Shown in pieces: positions 42,345-52,022 of a DNA stretch of 64,000 bases (within the stretch, counting starts at the first letter, position 1; each line of letters starts with the position of its first letter). The position numbers and the translations under genes were made by a program. The notes beneath the pieces are model-generated. The model ran no database searches. It worked only from the letters and a program-made list of their open reading frames with translations, and was not told the DNA's origin. The stretch covers positions 3,720,001 to 3,784,000 of the forward strand of contig OX463829.1 of assembly GCA_949825045.1 (NCBI GenBank). Direction: 5' to 3'. The stretch is from Argyresthia goedartella. Lineage: Eukaryota > Arthropoda > Insecta > Lepidoptera > Argyresthiidae.

Positions 42345-42974
42345 AATAGACCTGTCTGAAATTTTTTTGTCGTTTTGGTCGGTAGGTTGGTAGAGTCTGG
42401 ACCATAAAAGTCTTGGTTCAATTAATACTGGCTACAAAATTGGACAAAATAAAATCATTTAATGCGTGTGTTTTTTTGAATGGCGTGTCACAGTTTCGAA
42501 GTTTTGAAAATTCGTTTTATCGCTAATTTGTCGAAAAGGTGAGCGATAACTGGTTTTCTGCTATTAATTTATCCTCTAGCAATCTTATTTGTGCCGAAAG
42601 TGAAATATGAAGTGACAAAATCTACGCTTTTAGGCAAATGCCTAAGCCCTAAAAAGGCCTACCGCGAGTGAGGGAAAAAAGGTCTCAAAAATGGTATATT
42701 AGGTTACGTTCTATCATTGTACAAAAAATCCTGAATAGAGAACGGTAAAGCGGAAGTGTTGTAATGGTATTTGGTGTCTATGGTACTTATCAGAGGTGCC
42801 ACTATTCCAGCATGTTTTTTTTTCCATTGGTATTTATGGCGGCCATGTTTTGGTGTCGACGTTATCTTTGATTCCGTTTTTGTTAGTGATGATGTGTGGT
42901 AGGTATAGTAAAAGAATATACAAATTGATAAGGTATATAAGGTAGGATATAAACAGTATACATATTTCAGATCA

Positions 42975-44640
42975 TACCTTTTTGGACGAAAATTTAAAAT
43001 TATAACTGACCACAAGCCACTGCAATGGCTTATGAATTTGAAGGAGATGAACTCTCGTCTCTCCAGATGGAGATTAAAGCTAGCCGACTACGACTTCACA
43101 GTCGTCTATAAAAAGGCAAGAATAACACCAATACCGATGCCCTATCACGAGTTGAAATTAATAATGAAGAAGTCGCCTCCATGATAGTTAACATCTCTTC
43201 CTCGGGGTCGTGGACCATAACCGTCCCCTATGAAAGACCCTTTATCAGCCTATCATCAACTGCCACCACACCTAGTGAAAGACCACTGCGAAGCTCATTT
43301 TCAACCGTCACTGCACATTCTAATATAGATAACCGACGCCCTGATGGAGCCCCAATTCATGGTGACTCATCTGCTGAAACAGTTTACACCAGTGTAGAAA
43401 ATCCCATTCTTGACATAACCATTAAGATGAACCCCTGAACAAGTTTCGCACATAACTTGTCAAAAAAATTGTCCCTACTTCCATCTGTCAGCGACCAAAA
43501 TTAATGAAACCTTTTGTAACCTACCAGAGATTATAGCTTATAGATTCCTATGATTTTGAGGAAAAATGTATCGATATTGTAAAGAAGTATATTGATGCTA
43601 AACTCCAAACAGCCATATTAGTGCAATCCCTGAAAAAATGTATACCATAGTCGCAGTAATACCTTCAACAGTTCTTCTATGAATCTAGTTCTAGTAAAAG
43701 GCGAACTTAAAAATGTTCCTGAATATTTGGCACAACAGAATACCATCCGAAATTATCATGAAGGTAAAACCAATTACCGTGGCATCAATAAAACATACCT
43801 TACTCGTTACTTTTGACCTAATTTAAAAGAAAGTATAACTAGATTTATCAGCAATTGTAACGTGTGTAGTTCTGCGAACTCTATACACCCTCAATTAAAA
43901 ATTGTTCCGCCACCGACAAATCTATTTGAATTACTTCATGCAAATGTTTTAACTATCGAACAGGAAAAATACTTTACCATTATAGATGCCTTTTCCAAAT
44001 GTGCCCAAGCCTACAAAATACCTGAGAGCACTGTCCCTAAGCATAGTCAAGTTACTACTAACTTTCAGCACATATTACAGATTTCCGATGCATTTAACGA
44101 CCGATCTCGGTACTAAATTTTCGAATCAAGTCGTTTCCGAGTTTCTAAAATAGCTTAAGGTATGCACTGCAGCTCATGCCCCTAACGAAAAGCACAGGAA
44201 TGAGCCTGCCCAAAATCTTATTCCTGACGTTATTATAGCATATAACAGCTCTGTACATAGTCCAACGAAATGCAGACCTTTTGACCTCATCAATGGACAT
44301 TTTGACCCCCGAGACCCGACCGACTTGAACTTGAGTGAAAGATTATTACAACATTACCTTCAGGAACACCGTAATAAAATGGAAACAGTTTATCAAATTA
44401 TACACGACTCATCGCGAGCCGACCGTGAAGCGCTGACGGCGCAACGTAATCAAAGTAGCGAACCCACAGTAGAGTGTAGTCATAATCAAGTAGTGTTCAT
44501 CCGGAACCCTGCAGCTGCTAGACATAAACTTGCACCTCGATTCACCCGATTCGTTTCTAACGTACCTATTCACATTCACACCTCTAAATCGCGTATCTTA
44601 CAATCACCTAAAAATAACTCTAAATCATAGATCACTTGAT
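42975..44640 (+). pseudogene. Decayed gypsy/errantivirus-type pol: RNase H to integrase
   Basis: RKFKIITDHKPLQWLMNL, RWRLKLADYDFTV and NTDALSRVEI mark RNase H. The H2C2 region is broken by shifts (about 43640-43860). The integrase core follows (LFELLHANVLT, YFTIIDAFSKCAQAYKI) and, across further shifts and a stop at 44114, the third catalytic region and C-terminus to about 44630 (ERLLQHYLQEHRNKM, VFIRNPAAARHKLAPRF). Many lesions; old copy. Protease and most of RT are absent to the left. Confidence 0.7.
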
Positions 44641-45225
44641 TTATTACAGGAGCCTACTAATCCTGACCAACCTGGCCTGAGCTCAAGACATACAACTTGA
44701 AAGCCTTAGCCTGTTACAAACAGAACTGACTACACAATTACTCAAAATGCAGACGGAGCGAATAGTTTAATTATCAGAATTATCTCTTATACAAGTATCA
44801 AATTATTCGCCTTTTTCAAAAACAGATAAAAAAAATGCAACTAGACATCTTTCAGCCTAAAAGAGTTAAGCGTAGTATGTTCAACCCCTTGGGTAGTTTT
44901 ATAAAAAGTATCACTGGTAATATTGCCTATAGCGATACCCTGAGATATGAAAATATTCTTCAAAATTTACGGAAAAATTAACACGATATTTCTGAAAGTT
45001 ACAATAAAATATTTCTTTGTACAAGAAAATGACGATCCAACAAACTCAGATTTTGGTTAATTTAACCACTAATCAGATAATGTTAACGAAAGCACTATTA
45101 TATTTCATAAACAGTTCCTCCTCAGATAAAGTACAACTAACTCATTCATTACACCCAGCTGACTCAGTCATTCGCTTTGATCAGCGAACATGTACAAGAC
45201 TTAGGTATGAAAATAGATAGACCTT
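44640..45225 (+). pseudogene. Envelope-like remnant downstream of pol
   Basis: Across interrupted frames, a basic RVKR stretch (44862-44873) precedes GSFIKSITGN, the arrangement of a cleavage site followed by a Gly-rich hydrophobic segment in insect errantivirus envelope proteins. TQILVNLTTNQIML follows at about 45048-45090. The order pol then env fits an errantivirus. Many stops and shifts; not functional. Identification rests on a short motif. Confidence 0.5.
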
Positions 45226-45442
45226 GCACCATTCTATTGTATCACTCCAATTAAATTAAAATTTTAAACTTTCGCACTTCCTCTGCAAGTAGATGGCTCC
45301 TCTTCGGCTCGGTTTCAGCAAAACCTAGCCAGCAGCAACAGCGACAGCGGCACTACGTAGGCCACTGATGGCGCTTGGCACTGCAAGAGCCGCCGGTGGC
45401 TCAATAGAGTTCAACACCGACACCTCATCCCTCACACCATGT

Positions 45443-46325
45443 CCCGAAGGAGCCGACAGCTCCGAAAAGTCCAAAACCGCCACTACTTCATCGCACTCAC
45501 TATGTGCCGAAGGAGCCGACCGCTCCGAAGAGTCCAAAACCGCCACTACTTCATAGCACTCACTATGTGCCGAAGGAGCCGACCGCTCCGAAAAGTCCAA
45601 AACCGCCACTACTTCATCGCACTCACTATGTGCCGAAGGAGCCGACCGCTCCGAAGAGTCCAAAACCGCCACTATTTCATCGCACTCACTATGTGCCGAA
45701 GGAGCCGACCGCTCCGAAGAGCCCAAAACCGCCACTACTTCATCGCACTCACTATGTGCCGAAGGAGCCGACCGCTCCGAAAAGTCCAAAACCGCCACTA
45801 CTTCATCGCACTCACTATGTGCGGAAGGAGCCGACCGCTGCGAAGAGTCCAAAACCGCCAATACTTCATCGCACTCACTATGTGCCGAAGGAGCCGACCG
45901 CTCCGAAGAGTCCAAAACCGCCACTACTTCATCGCACTCACTATGTGCCGAAGGAGCCGACCGCTCCGAAAAGTCCAAAACCGCCACTACTTCATCGCAC
46001 TCACTATGTGCCGAAGGAGCCGACCGCTCCGAAAAGTCCAAAACCGCCACTACTTCATCGCACTTACTATGTGCCGAAGGAGCCGACCGCTCCGAAGAGT
46101 CCAAAACCGCCACTACTTCATTGCACTCACTATGTGCCGAAGGAGCCGACCGCTCCGAAAAGTCCAAAACCGCCACTACTTCATCGCACTCACTATGTGC
46201 CGAAGGAGCCGACCGCTCCGAAGAGTCCAAAACCGCCACTACTTCATCGCACTCACTATGTGCCGAAGGAGCCGACCGCTCCGAAGAGTGCAAAACCGGT
46301 GTCACATGCACGTCTTCCGCACTCT
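45443..46325. repeat. 63-bp minisatellite, 14 units, open in several frames
   Basis: Units begin at 45443 and recur every 63 bp to 46263 without any indel. Each contains CCGAAGGAGCCGACCGCTCC and CACTACTTCATCGCACTCAC. Two main variants (GAAGAG and GAAAAG) mix without strict order. Because 63 is a multiple of three, plus-strand frames 45439-46407 and 45504-46472 (322 codons each) and minus-strand 46311-45325 (328 codons) are all open, encoding 21-residue repeats. No domain is recognised, so coding status is undecided. Confidence 0.9.
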
Positions 46326-46329
46326 TATC

Positions 46330-47720
46330 GACACTCTGACCGAATCACTTCTGAAATCAGACATCCTGAAGTCACAACACACAGAATACTCCAAAGTGAG
46401 AAAATAATCCAACTCGAGCGCAGGGCAAGCAAGCTTGTCAAATATTCAAAATGGCGACGACAGAATTTGTGAAAAAAGTTTCGTTATTGCACACGATTTA
46501 CAAACTTAAAAACAAAAAAACCGTCAATCCCAGCCTTGACACACGCTTTAAGCATAGCAAGAACCAAATGCAATATAAAATAAGATGCGTTCATACCGCG
46601 TAAAATTAGTTATGGCAGCATTCATAAAAATATTGAAACATTAATAATTAATATCTCGTTCTTTAATAATTAATATCTCGTTAACTTATTAACTCCGACG
46701 GTTTTTTTTTATAAATATTACTATACTATACTATATTGCCATTGGGGCCGCGGTCTTTCTTAAGGCTAGCCTGTTATTCTTCAATTACATTTTCATATTA
46801 CGATTGCAACGTAGACAGCTCGGGTTTGAGTTTAGTATAATCACCTTATGCTTCTATCAATATCTTTTCATTGTCCCCCCGTTCAAAAGTCAACTGGCTA
46901 CACAATTCACTAGATTATTTCAATTCTTCTAAAGCCAGTTTTATTTGGATTCTACCTGGCGTGCTTTAAGGGGCTGCATGAGGCTGACCATTATAGATAT
47001 GAATAAGTAGGTATTATGTATGAGTAAACAAACTTCTTACTAGGTAGGATAATTGTCAGCCAATTGAGGTTATGTCAGCTAAGCCGAATTCTAAATGTTT
47101 GCTTCTTACATGATTTATTTGTTTGAAATTAGATTCCAGATGTTATGTATTCGCTTAGAATATATAGTAAGTAGAACCAAATCACTCCAAACCGAGAAAA
47201 ACGATGACAAAATTCAAACTTTGTAGCGATTCTATAACCGAAAAACAATTGATGAATTGAATTCAAAAAATATTTATAGTCACACGTATATCTATGATTA
47301 TTCTATTAAAAACAACTAGAATTGTAGTTTAACTACACAAAAAGCATTTGAAATTTGAAATTTACATAGGATGAATCTCATTCAGCTGTTGACCTCAGTG
47401 TTGCCACAAGCTTGAGGTGATATTAACATAATATCGCTATGAAAGTGGAGATGCAACCATGTGGAGATGTACTGCATAACATATCAAAGGGCCTTTTTAA
47501 ATTTCGAACAGGCATCCAAACAGTAATGTACTTTTCTCCAAAGAAAATTTAACAAAACTGTCTATAAAATGAATATTCATTTATTTAATTTAACGTGTCA
47601 TCACAGATATGCTATTTTATATTTCAACGTCAACAATTTATTCATAACTTTACTCTGACTCAGGATACGTTGTACCTGTTTAATAAATACAGAAAATTTG
47701 TAGCTTTATTAGCATATACT
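46330..47720. other. No gene recognised
   Basis: A-rich to AT-rich flank. AATTAATATCTCGTT occurs twice in tandem near 46645-46685. No coding signal. Confidence 0.4.
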
Positions 47721-47722
47721 TA

Positions 47723-47762
47723 ATATATGCGACGCAGCTAACAATAGCTGCGTCGCATATAT
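47723..47762. repeat. Perfect 17-bp hairpin
   Basis: ATATATGCGACGCAGCT, loop aacaat, then the exact complement AGCTGCGTCGCATATAT. Confidence 0.85.
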
Positions 47763-48004
47763 ATGCGTTAAACCAACAATGGTTTAGCCAAGTTCATTTG
47801 ATATCAGATGTTTTTATTGAACAGACTAATGAGAAACCTGCTTATGTTAAGAGTAAGATGGCATGTACCCCTATTGGGAATTCACTGGTTAATAATACTT
47901 TGCATACAATATTTTAATATGTTCCAAGTATTTTTTTTTTTCTTATTTTTTATTATTTTTTTTTTTTTTATTTTTTATTATTTAAATTAGTTCATAAGAT
48001 AAAA
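47763..48004. other. T-rich simple sequence
   Basis: The 47932-47985 stretch is almost pure T/A (TTTTTTTATTATTTTTT type). No gene. Confidence 0.5.
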
Positions 48005-48600
48005 GAGGAAATTTCTAGCATACAAGAGCCACAAACATGCCAAAGGGTAAGTCTTCTTAAATATTACCCATCAAAACATCTAGTGGCTACCTGGCAAAGA
48101 ATTTGTAATATAATTATTTCTAAAAAATTCTGACATCGATGTTATTTGTTTTAAAGAACACTGGTTAAAGAAAAATATGATATCTTTTAACATAAATAAT
48201 TACAAAATTGACAGTTGTTACGATAGAAAGACTGCTGATAGATAGTGATTCTTTAATCTTAGTAAAAAATAATATTAAGGTGAAACAGCGGAAAGATATC
48301 CTCCGAGAAGTGAAAAAGGCCATGGAAATTTCGAAATATTTGAGAAAATTATGGCGGAAGCCCTCACTTCACTTTGTAATAATAGAAAAAAATAATTGTG
48401 GCGATCTTAATGTTAATTTTCTTGTAGATACAACAAGGAAACAACGATTAATAACTTTATTCAAATCATTTAATTTAAATCATAAATTTCTCGAGCCTAC
48501 TAAAGTTCCTTAACCACTTACCAGAAAAACTTGCTTAGATAACGTGTTTGTGACTTTGCATTCAAAAGTAAAAATGTAATTAACTGCTTACCTCCGATCA
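48005..48600 (+). pseudogene. Non-LTR endonuclease fragment
   Basis: NNYKIDSC-like and NNIKVKQRKDI precede, after shifts, FVIIEKNNCGDLNVNFLVDT (Gly-Asp-x-Asn endonuclease block), LITLFKSFNLNHKFLEPTKV and TCLDNVFVT (the Asp-Asn/His end block). Decayed endonuclease of a jockey/CR1-type element. No RT attached. Confidence 0.6.
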
Positions 48601-48895
48601 CAGCGATCAAATAGTTTCATTCTTATATCTACAGTAATAAAGAAATTCGACTTGACTTTACTTGACATTGCGCCTGGAATGCAAATGGCCATAGCATGAC
48701 CTGGCCAAATAAGATTTAAAGATTTAAAGATTTATTTGCACACTGTGCCACACTCACAGTCCTTAGACCAAATCGTGTGACCGTCACATTTTACAAAAAG
48801 AAGAGTACTTACACAAACTGACAGAGAACATTTTACAAAAACAAGAGTACATACACAGACTACAGAGAATACTTACATAAACATTAACACATTAT

Positions 48896-50244
48896 TGTAA
48901 CGTTGTAAGTTACCGTTGTCTTCACTCTATCATTAACTGGTCTTATTTTAAATTTAAGTAGTAATTCTCTTAATAAAACTACCAAATGAGGCTAGTAATC
49001 ACAGTATTAATTTTCACGCGCTGTACTAGCAACATTCCACTGTTGACAACTCACTCGCTCTGCTATGATTGGCCCGTTTTAAACTAACTAGCCGTGACCG
49101 CAACTTGACTTTGCGGCGCCGGGTCATTCCGAAAACTCACTCAGCACTATACGCACGTCCGTCCTACTGGCGCTCTGTAACGGTCCCTTTTTACCGTACG
49201 CCGACGAACGACTCTAAACAGTAATTACTTACGTTTAATCATAACGTACTACTAGTAGTTACGTTTTAGTTTTGTCTGTGCTTCATATTAACCCCGATTG
49301 AGGTGAGTGGTGAAAGATACTGTTTTAAAATCATCTTACCGTTAGGTACTTTCGGGCTTACTCATTTGTGTCCAGAATCATCTCATTTCATTTATTGCTT
49401 GTTGCGTTTTATTCCTTTTTTAGACTCGCTAATTATTATTTCGCGATATTCACATCGCATTGTAACGCAAATTGCTACCCGCTTTTAGACACGCGTTAGT
49501 GTGTCTTGGCTTCTTATAGAATGTCTGGAAAATATGTTCAGCTTACTAAATTATACTAGCTACCTTTTTGTGTGGAAATTGTTGATTGTTACCGGCAGAT
49601 TTCATATTTGGGCATTTCATAAAATGTCCGGATTGTTTGCATAATGTCCCAAGTGAGGTCTGCCGATAAACAAATAAATATCCTTTTTTCATATATAGAA
49701 ATAATTAATGTTACCGGCAGATTGCACATTTGGACATTTTGTAGAATGTCCGATTATTTGTAAAATGTCCCAAGTGGGGTCTGCCGATAACAAATATGAA
49801 TGCTTGCTTGTTTTTATTCCTAGCACTGTATTTTCCTTTGTATATGTAACTCCGTTCTGATTGTTACCACCACGACAACACTATTCTTTTCTTGGCGGGT
49901 GGAGCATTCGGACGGAGTGCAGTAACAGATGTTAAAGGAGGAACGGTTTCGAATTCCAGTTCGGGGTTCCTGGCACCTCTTCGGGATCACCGCTTTTTCC
50001 TGACTAACCTACGGTTTCCCGGTTCCTGACACCGCTTCGGGCTAATCTGCTTCCCTGCTCCGGCTGCATTCGGACCGTTACTTCTCCGACGTCAGCGGCA
50101 CTCCGACTACGGCAAAACCCGCAGGGAAGATTCGTTGCTGCGTAACCAGGGTCAGACTACATTTGGAGAACCCACGTTAAATAAAATTTCTTGTTGGCTA
50201 CCTATTTGGAATCTTTTTATTCCTCTCCAAGTAGGGACGTCACA
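48896..50244 (+). repeat. 5' LTR of the young gypsy element
   Basis: Contains a polyadenylation signal AATAAA near 50179 and two structured direct repeats of about 95 bp (49588-49667 and 49710-49789), each bounded by CGGCAGA...TCTGCCG and holding several ATGTCC/GGACAT motifs. A 61-codon open frame in the LTR is present identically in both LTRs and is not considered a gene. Confidence 0.92.
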
Positions 50245-50245
50245 G

Positions 50246-50260
50246 TGGCGCCCAACGTGG
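50246..50260 (+). promoter_or_regulatory. Primer-binding site, tRNA-Lys1,2 type
   Basis: TGGCGCCCAACGTGG, one base after the 5' LTR, is complementary over 15 nt to the tRNA-Lys1,2 3' end, the same PBS class used by Mason-Pfizer monkey virus and foamy viruses. Confidence 0.75.
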
Positions 50261-50759
50261 TTAGTCTGGCCTTGCTTACGCTGTAAGTAGTTAGTTGTTT
50301 GTGTGTGCGTGTTTTTGTAAACGTTTACCTGTGTTGTAATTTTGGTTTTGCTTAGCAACTTCTGTGTACGTGGTTATTATTCAAACTTTTAAATTGTAGT
50401 GTTTTTTTCAAATTCCTACGTTGGTTTTAATTTCTCGTTCTCTTATAAAAAAATTAACCACCTACCCACTAGTTGCAATATTTTTATTTGCAGTTTTAAC
50501 ATATATATTTTTTTCTACATCGTCATTCACTTCATTCATACCGTCAAAACCTAACGTACATAAATCATTTTGTAACAGAACGGAGACTTATTAGTAGCGT
50601 CATTTTCAATTCCTTGATTTCTCTTCCTGTGCTGTCCCGGGAAATCAAAAAAAGAATACGGCAGTTGCATTTCCTCCTGTGCATGTCGTAAGAGGCGACT
50701 AAAGGAATCAGTACACTTTCACTACTCATCTCTTTGGTATTTATTATTTGAGCTGCATC
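50261..50759 (+). other. Untranslated leader of the young gypsy element
   Basis: About 500 nt between PBS and gag with no long ORF; expected to hold packaging signals, none identified by eye. Confidence 0.5.
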
Positions 50760-52022
50760 ATGTCTTTTCAAATTAAGTTTCTCTCTCTAAACAAAGCAGA
50801 ACTGGAGTACGAAGTTGCCATCAGAGGTGAAAACCCAGGCACTACCGTAGAAATTTTACGTAAACAAATAACTAAACTTGTGACAGAATACCCGTCAGAG
50901 GACGTTCTGTTATCTCACCTTGAACCTAAGGACGACTTACTTGCAGTCGTCAAAATCTTGGACAAAGTGCAATCTACTCTTGACGGACCTGCACCAGATA
51001 GATCCTCTCTTCTTAGGACACAAAATCTGATGCACCATGTCTATCACAGATTAAGTCGGGTACCTACGGATGAAAAGTTCGAAACGGGCCATGATCAACT
51101 GTCGGAGATTTACCGAAAATATTATTCGAAGATCCTAGCTCTCTTATCACAAGCAAAGGATCCCCTTTCAATATCTTCCTCGTCTAATACTGCGTGTAGG
51201 GAATCAACGCCATCTGTTAGTGGCGCGAGCGTGATTTCTGTAACTTGCGAGCGTAGCAATACTTCCGAACTTAGTAAATTGAAGTACGACGGGAAATCAT
51301 GTGTTCGGGCTTTTATCGAAAGGGTTTCGGAACTGTGTCAGGCCAGAAATATTTCGGACTCCAAACTTCTGTCCTATGCAACGGAAATTTTCACCGATCA
51401 AGCATTGCACTGGTTCCGAAGTATAAGAGATAGCGTTAACAACTGGTCGGATCTCAAATCTCTGTTGTTAGAGGATTTCAGCCAAACTGACTATGATTAT
51501 CGTCTACTTTCTGAAATTAGGGCTCGCACTCAGGGCGAATCAGAAACGATAACCATTTATCTTTCCATAATGGCAGGAATGTTTTCGCGCTTATCGAAAC
51601 CATTTTCCGAAGAGGACAAATTAGAGATACTATTGCACAATATCCGGCCATGTTATGCGAGTACGTTGGCCTCGGCAACTCAGATTGTGGATATTGGGGT
51701 ATTGAGAACGTTGTGCAAAAATTACGAAAATATACAAACCCGTATGTCACACTTTCGCGAGCCACCAACGATTACCACACACACACTAGCACCCGAATTT
51801 GCTTACAAGCCATGTAAGACGAAATCTGACAACCATGTCTCTGCGATCGCTCCTGCAACAACTGTAAAGTCAAATAACTTTTGTCTAAGATGCCGCTCTA
51901 ACACTCACGATCTTCGTCAGTGTAAGGTTAGTCGTGACGTCATCGTCTGTTTTGGGTGCGGTAATAAAGGTGTAAAGAAACCTGAATGCCCTAAATGTAC
52001 TCCTACCGTTCAAAAAAACTAA
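50760..52022 (+). CDS. gag: Gag polyprotein
   Basis: The first ATG is 50760 (MSFQIKFLSLNKAELEYEV), giving 420 residues; the open frame reaches back to 50748 without ATG. The capsid-like core lies at about residues 175-330 (SKLKYDGKSCVRAFIERV, ALHWFRSIRDSVNNWSDLKS). Two zinc-knuckle modules close the protein: CLRCRSNTHDLRQC is a standard CCHC; the next, CFGCGNKGVKKPEC, has Val where His is expected, as seen in some insect gag families. The end overlaps pol by 28 nt, and the stop TAA (52020-52022) follows directly on a slippery heptamer. Role: capsid assembly and RNA packaging. Intact. Confidence 0.9.
   Translation: MSFQIKFLSLNKAELEYEVAIRGENPGTTVEILRKQITKLVTEYPSEDVLLSHLEPKDDLLAVVKILDKVQSTLDGPAPDRSSLLRTQNLMHHVYHRLSRVPTDEKFETGHDQLSEIYRKYYSKILALLSQAKDPLSISSSSNTACRESTPSVSGASVISVTCERSNTSELSKLKYDGKSCVRAFIERVSELCQARNISDSKLLSYATEIFTDQALHWFRSIRDSVNNWSDLKSLLLEDFSQTDYDYRLLSEIRARTQGESETITIYLSIMAGMFSRLSKPFSEEDKLEILLHNIRPCYASTLASATQIVDIGVLRTLCKNYENIQTRMSHFREPPTITTHTLAPEFAYKPCKTKSDNHVSAIAPATTVKSNNFCLRCRSNTHDLRQCKVSRDVIVCFGCGNKGVKKPECPKCTPTVQKN

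Noticed and set aside
42704..43015. 103-codon minus-strand frame
   Set aside because: It runs antisense into the RNase H remnant, with no motif; shadow frame.
45443..46325. CRISPR-like array
   Set aside because: The whole 63-bp unit repeats with no unique spacers, and the genome is eukaryotic; it is a minisatellite.
45325..46472. Three long ORFs (322-328 codons) as three proteins
   Set aside because: They are consequences of a 63-bp repeat without stop codons; no frame has independent evidence, so none is called CDS.
48893..48895. TAT as target duplication of the young gypsy element (also at 56622-56624)
   Set aside because: Only three bases, and TAT also precedes the 3' LTR as part of the PPT; too weak to call.
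49303..49488. 61-codon ORF, repeated exactly at 55679-55864
   Set aside because: It lies inside both LTRs and is duplicated only because the LTRs are; no domain.
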